From: JBHGBB01 sp041946755
GTDB taxonomy: Bacteria; UBP4; UBA4092; JAOAEQ01
DNA: 29,704 bases
Assembly: GCA_041946755.1 (NCBI GenBank)
Contig: JBHGBB010000020.1
Span: 1-29,704, forward strand
Direction: 5' to 3'
The notes under the pieces were generated by a model that did no database searches, was not told the origin of the DNA, and saw only the letters and a program-made list of their open reading frames with translations. This document shows, piece after piece, positions 21,921 to 29,217 of the stretch; the stretch's first letter is position 1; the number at the start of each line of letters is the position of its first letter. Made by a program: the position numbers and the translations under genes.

Positions 21921-23291
21921 TTATTTTTTATTCGCTTTTTTCGCTGCAGGTTCCTGCGTCACAATTTTCTTGGTGGTATCTTCAGTTAACCGTTTAAACC
22001 CAACCGCCGCATATTCCGTCCAAGGCGCTTTTGGGAAATTCTTTACCGCAGCTTGATAGACTTCTTTAGCTTTTACCAGATCTCCCAGATGAAATTCATA
22101 GATTTCTGCCAGTTTAACCGCGGCATATGCTGCTTTTCCCTTATCACCCATCGGCGGGTTGTTCATCGTCGCAGTATATGATTTAATCGCGGCATCATAA
22201 TAAGGCTGCGCTGCTTTTATATCTTTCATCTCTTTTCGATAGATACTGCCGACTTCTACATTCGACCAAACCGCAAAATCTTGCGCTAACGGGTCTTTAG
22301 CATATTGTTCCTGTACCGATTGATATACCGCAATCGCTTCCTTATACTTTTTCAACTGTTTATAGGAATCGGCGATATTAAACTCAGCTTCCGCTTTCTG
22401 TATTCGCGGTAATGTCGTAAATTTCGTAGTAATAATCTGGTAGGTTTCAATCGCCGCAGGGTATTTCTTGGTCGCCCGATATATTTCCGCCATCGACCAA
22501 TAGATACTATACTGCTGTCGTTCATTTTTACCGGATTTAGCCAACATGATTTTATAGGTATCAAGCACTTTGGAATATTGTTTATCCGCTTTATATCCCT
22601 GCACCATCAGGCTATAGATGTTAAAGAGATCCTGTTCATTTTTCCCGAATTTCGCCAGCATGGTATTACATGTTGCTACAAGTTGCGCGGTTTTTTTGGT
22701 CTGGAGATAAATTCCGGCTATCTGGAAATAAGCATCCAGTTTCTTCCGGTCATCAATATTCGAATTCGCTAATTCAGTAAAACCTTGTACCGCCTCATCC
22801 CATTTCTTTTCCTGTACAAAGGTACCTGCACGATAAAACCGAACTAATGGAATGAGATTGGTATTGCTACTATACGTCGAAATAACCTTATCATATTGCC
22901 CGATAGCTTCTGCGAATTTAGATTGTTGGACATAGGCCGCGGCAATATCCAATTCTGATCGAACCACCCATTCGCTGGAAGCCGGATATTTTTTTATCAC
23001 CTGCTGATATTCATTGATGGCTTTATCGAATCGACCGAGGTTCATATTACTCATCGCATGGGCATATTGCGCTTCCGCTGCCCGAGGGTCGTTCGGATAT
23101 CGCTGCAAGAAATCATCTAATTTGATCATCGCGGTAACGAAATCCCGCTGCTGAAATGCGATTTGCGCATCCTGCATAATCCGTTCCGGTTTATGCCGAC
23201 CGCAACCGGATATCGTTAATCCGACTATCCCAATAATAATACCAACCAGTCCTAATTTGATTATGTTACTGATACTAAATCTAGATTTCAT
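21921..23291 (-). CDS. Tetratricopeptide-repeat lipoprotein
   Basis: A 456-residue lipoprotein. Residues 1-29 form a signal with lipobox T-I-S-G-C30. The rest is about ten TPR or TPR-like helical pairs (A-I-N-E-Y-Q-Q-V-I-K-K-Y-P, F-A-E-A-I-G-Q-Y-D-K-V-I, Y-P-A-A-I-E-T-Y-Q, Y-K-E-A-I-A-V-Y-Q and others) running to about residue 430, then a basic tail. The layout is like outer-membrane TPR scaffolds of the BamD/YbgF (CpoB) kind but longer. Its partner cannot be named. A perfect AGGAGG (23297-23302) lies 5 nt before ATG 23291, among the best ribosome sites in the window. It is upstream of purM but separated by palindrome copy B, so co-transcription is uncertain. Confidence 0.88.
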   Translation of the reverse strand: MKSRFSISNIIKLGLVGIIIGIVGLTISGCGRHKPERIMQDAQIAFQQRDFVTAMIKLDDFLQRYPNDPRAAEAQYAHAMSNMNLGRFDKAINEYQQVIKKYPASSEWVVRSELDIAAAYVQQSKFAEAIGQYDKVISTYSSNTNLIPLVRFYRAGTFVQEKKWDEAVQGFTELANSNIDDRKKLDAYFQIAGIYLQTKKTAQLVATCNTMLAKFGKNEQDLFNIYSLMVQGYKADKQYSKVLDTYKIMLAKSGKNERQQYSIYWSMAEIYRATKKYPAAIETYQIITTKFTTLPRIQKAEAEFNIADSYKQLKKYKEAIAVYQSVQEQYAKDPLAQDFAVWSNVEVGSIYRKEMKDIKAAQPYYDAAIKSYTATMNNPPMGDKGKAAYAAVKLAEIYEFHLGDLVKAKEVYQAAVKNFPKAPWTEYAAVGFKRLTEDTTKKIVTQEPAAKKANKK

Positions 23292-23310
23292 ACTTTCCTC
23301 CTGAATATAA

Positions 23311-23397
23311 TTAAATGGTTAAATAGTCAAATGGCTAAATCAATATTCTTTCGGTAGTCCCAGTCAATTTAACCATTTAGCTATGTAACTATTTAAC
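23311..23397. repeat. Octamer repeats in inverted orientation flanking a short spacer
   Basis: TTAAATGGTTAAATAG-type units at 23311-23341 face their reverse complement at 23366-23397 (AATTTAACCATTTAGC and on), with about 24 bp between. The transcript could fold into a long imperfect hairpin between the radical SAM gene stop and the TPR gene start. Confidence 0.65.
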
Positions 23398-23405
23398 AGT
23401 TTTTT

Positions 23406-24845
23406 CTATGTTGGTTCAATCGGACTTGCTTTTGCCGATTTTAAAGTACTCGCTACCAGCGATAATCCTTCTCGAAACAAGGTACATAATTCATAACCCG
23501 TCCGCACTGATACTAACCGATGCCAAAGATATCCCGGTCGCAGATGAAACGAGCGAATCGCATGATTCCGCAACTGCCATAATTTATCTTTCGGCATCGT
23601 GGGAGTTTCTAGAACCGGGAATGCCGCAGTATTATCGAGCACATCCGCATCTTCAGAAGTCCACCCTTGGGTAATAGCTTCCTGCCGAAACTTCGTTCCC
23701 ATTCGCGGTACTGCGATATTAAACGAAGCGAAATCCGGCTGAATTTGTTTTGCAAATTCGATGGTGTTCAACGCCGATGCTTCGGTTTCACCGGGTAATC
23801 CTAACATAAAATGCGCTAAGGTGCGAATCCCGATTTTCCGGCAGAAGGAAAATATTTTTTGTACCTGCTCTTTCCGAATCCCTTTCGCATACTGTTCGAG
23901 AATATGTTCATCGCCGCTTTCAACTCCAAACTGAATGGTATGACATCCGGCGGATTTCATCAACTGTAATAACTCTTCATCCACTACATTCACCCGGGAT
24001 AAACAAACCCAGGTATAATTCAGGTTACTCTGAATCATAGCTTCGCAGAACGATACCGCATGTTTTCGGTTCGCGGCAAAGGTTAAATCTTTCACCCACG
24101 CCTCGTGAATCCCGAACCGCTCTTTGAGTAGCTTTAACTCTGCAACCACATTATCAATATTCCGTAATTTCAAGGGTAATTCACTTCCGATACAAAAAGT
24201 GCATTTAAACGGACAGCCGAAATTAGTTAAGGTGCTGGCAAACGGCATCGTTCTTCCATGCGGAATCCGATATTTTTTCCAGGGGAATAATTCATACCTG
24301 GCTATCGGGAGGCTGAATTCTTTTTCTTCAGTAATCCGCCTGCCTTCGATAATCCGATCCTGATACCGATAAATCAAATAATCGATTGGTTCACCGTTGG
24401 TTCCTTGCAGATACTTGAGTATAGCATCACTGGTAAAATCCAATAAGATGGCATTCAGGAATGGGTATTTCTGCATCAGTTCTTTTCCGCGATGCAACAG
24501 AATATCGCCGGTAGCAATGATGCGAATGCGGAATTGCGGATTCCGGACTGCTGCATCTACCACTCGCCGGATAAAAGCGAAATCTTGCCGCCAGGATACC
24601 GCACCGGTTAAAAAGAAGATGGTATCGATATCCAGATTCTGGATTCGGTTAAATGTTTCTGCTTCCGATAACCGCAATAGATTCGCATCTAATGCCAGCA
24701 CTTGATGTTCCTGCGCAAGGAATCCGCTTTGAACCAATAGATCATACGGATGCCAGTAATATTTCGCCTTCGAAACATGGCTGCAATAATAATCCCGGAG
24801 ATAAAGCTGGTCGCCCGGTGGATTGAGTAATAATATTTTTGACAT
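23406..24845 (-). CDS. B12-binding-type radical SAM protein (BchE/Elp3-like architecture)
   Basis: A 479-residue protein. The N-terminal part (1-170) resembles a degenerate cobalamin-binding Rossmann domain (L-L-L-N-P-P-G at 5-11, the usual opening). The radical SAM domain holds the cluster motif C211-x3-C215-x2-C218, then W-V-C-L-S-R-V, G-C-H-T-I-Q-F-G-V-E-S-G and F-M-L-G-L-P-G-E-T. A C-terminal extension contains L-R-N-H-A-I-R-S-F-H-L-R-P-G-Y. Such enzymes methylate unactivated carbons or rearrange cofactors and lipids; the substrate here is unknown. The gene at 25383-26798 is a paralogue with the cysteines at identical positions and the same C-terminal block. A moderate AAGGGT lies 5 nt before ATG 24845. 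Confidence 0.88.
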   Translation of the reverse strand: MSKILLLNPPGDQLYLRDYYCSHVSKAKYYWHPYDLLVQSGFLAQEHQVLALDANLLRLSEAETFNRIQNLDIDTIFFLTGAVSWRQDFAFIRRVVDAAVRNPQFRIRIIATGDILLHRGKELMQKYPFLNAILLDFTSDAILKYLQGTNGEPIDYLIYRYQDRIIEGRRITEEKEFSLPIARYELFPWKKYRIPHGRTMPFASTLTNFGCPFKCTFCIGSELPLKLRNIDNVVAELKLLKERFGIHEAWVKDLTFAANRKHAVSFCEAMIQSNLNYTWVCLSRVNVVDEELLQLMKSAGCHTIQFGVESGDEHILEQYAKGIRKEQVQKIFSFCRKIGIRTLAHFMLGLPGETEASALNTIEFAKQIQPDFASFNIAVPRMGTKFRQEAITQGWTSEDADVLDNTAAFPVLETPTMPKDKLWQLRNHAIRSFHLRPGYLWHRLVSVRTGYELCTLFREGLSLVASTLKSAKASPIEPT

Positions 24846-24932
24846 TCTACCCTTTTTTCCTTTTGAATTTTCAATAATTAACCGATTATCAATATAATTC
24901 GCATTTCTTTCTATTCTTGATTATTATTAAAA

Positions 24933-25361
24933 TTATTTGTTTATGTAAGGAGAATCTTTAAATACCCACAAGATAAATAACATAAATAATAAAAAGGGAT
25001 AATAACTGATGCTGGTTTTGAATATAGTCGCATGATAAACAGAAAGAGTCCGGAGTTTTTTAAAATATATAATGAGAAAAAGGGAGATAAATGGGGCAAC
25101 TAGAATCAAAAAGAAGATACCGATACTTGCTAGCCCAGACCATTTCCAAAATAATGAAGTTAGCCAAACTATAATCCATCCAGCATAAATTAAGAACAAT
25201 ACACCAAAAGAAATGTAAGGTGGTTTAGATACGGCTTTATCTTTCATTCGAAGACATAACATGAAATAAGCAAATATGCATAACAAAGGTATAATGAGAT
25301 AAATTATAGTAAAAATAATAATTTCCTTAATGTTAATCGGTTCAAAAGTTATGTTTGTCAT
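24933..25361 (-). CDS. Four-helix membrane protein of unknown function
   Basis: A 142-residue protein I do not recognise. Hydrophobic segments at about 12-36, 49-70, 77-98 and 120-136 suggest four transmembrane helices, with short basic loops (R-M-K-D-K, K-K-L-R-T) that favour cytoplasmic positions between helices. There is no signal peptide, no catalytic motif and only two cysteines. Its DNA is visibly more AT-rich than that of the radical SAM genes on either side and lacks their CCGG-rich wording. It lies 21 bp after the upstream radical SAM gene stop, so it is probably in the same transcript. The start is ATG at 25361 without Shine-Dalgarno. Confidence 0.65.
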   Translation of the reverse strand: MTNITFEPINIKEIIIFTIIYLIIPLLCIFAYFMLCLRMKDKAVSKPPYISFGVLFLIYAGWIIVWLTSLFWKWSGLASIGIFFLILVAPFISLFLIIYFKKLRTLSVYHATIFKTSISYYPFLLFMLFILWVFKDSPYINK

Positions 25362-25382
25362 ATTTTATAGTTCTTTATCTCT

Positions 25383-26798
25383 TTATTCAGTTAAATCTGC
25401 TAATTGTCGAAATCCGTACCGGATATAATTCCAGATTTGTTTCGCCGAGCCGGCATGTCGTAAGGTCCGGATGATATAACTCGGCCGGAAATAGAACTGG
25501 CGTAATGCTTGATTCCGTAACTTCGCTAATTCTGCTTTTGTCAAATAGAGCGTTGGTATCGCCGGAGAATCATACGCCGATTTCGGAATTTCACCCGGAG
25601 CTAATAATTTCTCTGATACCGCAATATCATAGAATTCCGTTCCCGGGAATGGATAAGCATAGAAGAACTCGATAAAATCCGGATCCAGCTCTTTCGCAAA
25701 TGATACCGATGCGGCAAAGGTTTCTTTCGACTCCCAGGGTAATCCAATCAAAATATAGATACTGGTCTTAATCCCATGCTGTTTGCATAATCGGAGAGCG
25801 GTTCGCGCCTGGTCTAACGTTGCACTTTTTTTTATCTTATCCAGCATGGCTTTATCTCCGGTTTCAATACCAAACGCTATCAGCCAGCATCCTGCTTGTT
25901 TCATCGCTGCTAAGCGGTCGGAATCGATAGTATCGACCCGACTATTACAGGCCCAGTTGATATGCAAGTCCGCAGCTTTGATTTTTTGACATAATTCGAT
26001 AATCCAGGTTTTGTTTAATGTAAAGGTATCTGCCCGGAATAAGAAATTCCGAATCTGGTGTTGGGTAACACATTCCTGTAGTTCGGCAACGATATTATCC
26101 GAAGTCCGGGTTCTCAGTTTCATTCCGGCAACCTGAGTCGATAAACAGAAGATGCAAGGATATGGACATCCGCGATTAGTAATAATCGTGGTTTGTGGTT
26201 CACCAATATCCGGCCGGATATACAACCGATTATCTATCAAATGCCGCGCTGGAAATGGAATTGAATCCAGCGTTTCGATAAATGGTCGGTCTGGATTCTT
26301 TATTATTTCGGATTTATTATTCCGGTAGGTTATACCGGTGATTTTCGACCACTCTGATTGGGTAACAAGTTCCTGCACGGTAATCTCGTATTCACCGCGG
26401 ATAACCAAATCGAGTTTGGGATATTTCTCTAGAGTATCTATATCTAAAAATGCAAAATGTGCTCCTTTAGCTACTGTAATCAGATTCGGATTAATCTCTT
26501 TAGCAACGGTGCATGCCTGCATATCCGAATCCAGCGATGGAGTAGTAATACTAAGGAACATCATTTCCGGTTGGAAAGATTCTAAATCCTGCTGTAGAGT
26601 ATCCCAATTCCCACCGATAACCGGATAGTCTTTAATCAAACATTGCGTTCCAGCTTTTTCAATAGCGCCGGCAATATACAGAAGGTCAATTGGCGGTCGA
26701 GCGGTAACGGTTTTCAGCCGGTCTATCGGAGTCTGGCATCGATCCTCTCGGATATATAATCCGGTTGGTGGAACGATTAGTATTGCCCGTTTTATCAT
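25383..26798 (-). CDS. B12-binding radical SAM protein, paralogue of the 23406-24845 gene
   Basis: A 471-residue protein. The N-terminal region has the B12-domain opening I-L-I-V-P-P-T-G and the later A-K-G-A-H and V-I-R-G-E-Y-E features of cobalamin-binding radical SAM enzymes. The cluster motif is C211-P-Y-P-C215-I-F-C218, followed by W-A-C-N-S-R-V, G-C-W-L-I-A-F-G-I-E-T-G and Y-I-L-I-G-L-P-W-E-S. The C-terminus (L-R-N-Q-A-L-R-Q-F-Y-F-R-P-S-Y) matches its neighbour, so both descend from one ancestor. The classical D-x-H-x-x-G cobalamin ligand is not obvious in my reading. It is divergent from a third radical SAM gene at 26950, which hints at a shared pathway, possibly lipid or cofactor modification. 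Confidence 0.88.
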   Translation of the reverse strand: MIKRAILIVPPTGLYIREDRCQTPIDRLKTVTARPPIDLLYIAGAIEKAGTQCLIKDYPVIGGNWDTLQQDLESFQPEMMFLSITTPSLDSDMQACTVAKEINPNLITVAKGAHFAFLDIDTLEKYPKLDLVIRGEYEITVQELVTQSEWSKITGITYRNNKSEIIKNPDRPFIETLDSIPFPARHLIDNRLYIRPDIGEPQTTIITNRGCPYPCIFCLSTQVAGMKLRTRTSDNIVAELQECVTQHQIRNFLFRADTFTLNKTWIIELCQKIKAADLHINWACNSRVDTIDSDRLAAMKQAGCWLIAFGIETGDKAMLDKIKKSATLDQARTALRLCKQHGIKTSIYILIGLPWESKETFAASVSFAKELDPDFIEFFYAYPFPGTEFYDIAVSEKLLAPGEIPKSAYDSPAIPTLYLTKAELAKLRNQALRQFYFRPSYIIRTLRHAGSAKQIWNYIRYGFRQLADLTE

Positions 26799-26909
26799 AA
26801 ATAACTATCGCTAAATTCAGGATAAATCGATATAAACTCTAGAGTTATTGTACACGGAAATGAGGACTCTCGACAACCGTATTTATTGAAAGGAAACCGC
26901 TCCCCTTCT

Positions 26910-26938
26910 TTGACGGAATCAGCATTATCGCATACAAT
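26910..26938 (+). promoter_or_regulatory. Strong sigma-70 promoter giving a near-leaderless mRNA
   Basis: TTGACG (26910-26915) and TACAAT (26933-26938) have the ideal 17-bp spacing. Initiation about 7 nt past the -10 would be near 26945, roughly five bases before ATG 26950. Confidence 0.7.
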
Positions 26939-26949
26939 AATGAGTAATT

Positions 26950-27894
26950 ATGGAAGGAATTATCGGAGTTACCTATCGATGTAATGCAAAATGTGTAATG
27001 TGCGATACCTGGCGGTATCCCACCCGACCGGAACAGGAAATTAAGCCGGAAGTATTGCATAAATTGCCAGCAATGCAGTTCACTAATATCACTGGTGGTG
27101 AGCCTTTCGTACGTAACGATTTAGCCGAAATCGTTCATATCATTAAGAAGAAAACCAAACGGATTGTTATCAGCACCAACGGCTTTTTTACCGATCGGAT
27201 TATCCAGCTCGCTAAGGAAAATAAGGATATTGGGATTCGAATAAGTATCGAAGGATTGCCGAAATCGAATGATGAATTACGCGGTATCAAGGATGGATTC
27301 GATAAAGGGCTTCGGACTCTACTAGAGTTGAAATATCTGGGAATTAAAGATATCGGATTCGGAATAACCGTTTCAGACCGGAATGCAAAAGACCTATTGG
27401 AATTATATAGGCTGGCAGACGCAATGCACCTCGAATTTGCTACTGCGGTAGTGCATAACTCCTATTATTTCCATAAGTTCAACAATGAAATTAAAGAGAA
27501 AGATATAGTAGCAGCTGAATTCCAAACCTTGGTGAACGAACTCCTGAAATCGAAGCGAATTAAAAACTGGTATCGGGCATATTTTAATCATGGAATTATC
27601 AATTATGTTTATGGTCGAAAACGATTATTGCCTTGTGAAGTAGGTTCCGATGTTTTTTATCTAGACCCATTCGGAGATATCCGACCATGCAATGCGATGG
27701 ATGAACCGATCGGAAACCTGAACCAGCAGAATGCATTTGCTGAGATATGGAATAGTCCAGGAGCGAAAACCATGCGGCAAAAGGTGGCAACTTGTGATAA
27801 GCAGTGTTGGATGATTGGCAGCGTAAGTCCGGCAATAAAAAAATACCCTTGGCAACCAACCCTGTGGGTACTCCGAAATAAATTCAAATTATAA
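26950..27894 (+). CDS. Radical SAM enzyme with SPASM-like C-terminus
   Basis: A 314-residue protein. The cluster motif is C11-N-A-K-C15-V-M-C18-D, then N-I-T-G-G-E-P-F-V-R (47-56), I-S-T-N-G-F and I-S-I-E-G. The C-terminal part carries cysteines in L-P-C-E-V-G, I-R-P-C-N and C-D-K-Q-C-W, with Y-L-D-P-F-G-D-I-R-P-C, the pattern of SPASM or twitch domains that bind auxiliary 4Fe-4S clusters. Members modify peptides, alcohols or sugars. The cluster motif is so near the N-terminus that no later start is possible; ATG 26950 has no Shine-Dalgarno and sits about five bases from the predicted transcription start. The next gene, a GT4, begins 24 bp after it. Confidence 0.88.
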   Translation: MEGIIGVTYRCNAKCVMCDTWRYPTRPEQEIKPEVLHKLPAMQFTNITGGEPFVRNDLAEIVHIIKKKTKRIVISTNGFFTDRIIQLAKENKDIGIRISIEGLPKSNDELRGIKDGFDKGLRTLLELKYLGIKDIGFGITVSDRNAKDLLELYRLADAMHLEFATAVVHNSYYFHKFNNEIKEKDIVAAEFQTLVNELLKSKRIKNWYRAYFNHGIINYVYGRKRLLPCEVGSDVFYLDPFGDIRPCNAMDEPIGNLNQQNAFAEIWNSPGAKTMRQKVATCDKQCWMIGSVSPAIKKYPWQPTLWVLRNKFKL

Positions 27895-27918
27895 AGATCA
27901 CGATAATCATCCGGTTAA

Positions 27919-29070
27919 ATGAAAATAGCGTTTATCGGTCAAAAAGGTATCCCAGCTACTTGGGGCGGTATCGAATACCATGTTGATGAACTGGCTACTC
28001 GACTAGCCAACCGCGGGCATCAGATAACCGTATATGTGCGTAATTGGTATACCCCGAAAACCAAATCCGAAATCAGTAATCCGAAATCCGAATTATATAA
28101 TGGGATTCGGTTGGTTCGAACACCTACCCTTAAGACCAAACATCTCGATGCAATTATTCATAGTTTTACTTCTACAATTCATGCACTATTCCAGGATTAT
28201 GATATTATTCACTATCATGCGATTGGTCCCGCATTCTTCTGCTGGCTGCCGAAATTATTTGGGAAACGAGTAGTCGTCACCATTCATCGATTTGATTATC
28301 TAGCAGCAAAATGGAGTGGATTCGCTCAATATAGTCTACGGCTTGCCGAAAAAATTGCACTGCGAATTCCAAGCCGAACTATCGTTGTTGCCCGACACCA
28401 GCAGGACCATTATGCGGTACAGGGATATACCCATTTAACCTATATCCCTAATGGAGTCCCAATCCTAGCCCAGGTAAATCCAGAAATCATTCGGCAGAAG
28501 TATGGACTCGAAAAAAACCAATACCTCTTTTTCGCTGGTAGATTGACTCCGGAAAAACGAGTCCATTGGCTTCTACAAGCGTATCAGCAGCTAAACCAAG
28601 ATTATCAATCCCGATACAAACTGGTTATCGCCGGTGGTAGTAGTGCTACTGATACCTACGAAACCAGCCTGCATCAAACCGCAACATCTATACCAGGAAT
28701 TATTTTTACCGGATATGTTCAAGGGCGCGAAAAACAGGAGTTGTTTAGTAATGCCAAATTATTTATTCTTCCTTCAGAAGTTGAAGGATTACCTATTGCC
28801 CTGCTTGAAGGCATGAGTTTTGGCCTCCCCTGTTTAGCCAGTGATATACCGCCGCATCGGGAAGTGATTCAGAATAATCGTAACGGATATTTATTTATGC
28901 AAGATTCTTTATCCGATTTACAAAATAAATTGAAAAGCATCCTGGCAAAATCGGATGGCGAATTAACGCAAATCGGAAATGAAGCGAAACAAAAAGTTAT
29001 CGCTGATTATAACTGGGATGATATTGTTGTCCGAACTGAACAGGTTTATGCCGAATTAATTTTGCATTAA
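27919..29070 (+). CDS. GT4 family glycosyltransferase (rhamnosyltransferase-like)
   Basis: A 383-residue GT-B enzyme. The opening M-K-I-A-F-I-G-Q-K-G-I-P-A-T-W-G-G-I-E marks a subgroup common in surface polysaccharide loci. The D-A-I-I-H-S-F-T-S-T block (77-86) and H-Y-H-A-I-G-P are also typical. The donor domain has F-F-A-G-R-L-T-P-E-K and the E289-x7-E297 pair in E-G-L-P-I-A-L-L-E. Residues 48-59 (K-T-K-S-E-I-S-N-P-K-S-E) are an in-frame simple repeat in a loop where homologues are shorter. It is probably in one transcript with the SPASM gene and upstream of a sugar transferase, consistent with exopolysaccharide or O-antigen synthesis. Confidence 0.88.
   Translation: MKIAFIGQKGIPATWGGIEYHVDELATRLANRGHQITVYVRNWYTPKTKSEISNPKSELYNGIRLVRTPTLKTKHLDAIIHSFTSTIHALFQDYDIIHYHAIGPAFFCWLPKLFGKRVVVTIHRFDYLAAKWSGFAQYSLRLAEKIALRIPSRTIVVARHQQDHYAVQGYTHLTYIPNGVPILAQVNPEIIRQKYGLEKNQYLFFAGRLTPEKRVHWLLQAYQQLNQDYQSRYKLVIAGGSSATDTYETSLHQTATSIPGIIFTGYVQGREKQELFSNAKLFILPSEVEGLPIALLEGMSFGLPCLASDIPPHREVIQNNRNGYLFMQDSLSDLQNKLKSILAKSDGELTQIGNEAKQKVIADYNWDDIVVRTEQVYAELILH
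28062..28094. repeat. AAATCCGA simple repeat inside a glycosyltransferase gene
   Basis: AAATCCGAAATCAGTAATCC and the following CCGAAATCCGAA form a degenerate tandem repeat in frame. The wording matches intergenic GGATTTCGG-type repeats (for example 19061-19089 read on the minus strand). Confidence 0.8.
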
Positions 29071-29125
29071 TCGGAATAATCGCTTGATTATAAGTCTGGT
29101 TTTTATTCTATTTTAATGAAAACTC

Positions 29126-29154
29126 TTGACTTTCTACTGAATTTCTATGATAAT
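29126..29154 (+). promoter_or_regulatory. Sigma-70 promoter upstream of the sugar transferase-like gene
   Basis: TTGACT (29126-29131) and GATAAT (29149-29154) are separated by exactly 17 bp. The predicted start near 29161 gives a leader of about 57 nt that includes AAGGGGGGA (29187-29195) and a small CGAC/GTCG hairpin (29201-29211) just before the start codon. Confidence 0.65.
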
Positions 29155-29217
29155 ACCTATTTAGGATAGTAGAGAGAGTAAAATTAAGGGGGGAATTAGT
29201 CGACTTCGTCGTAAAAA

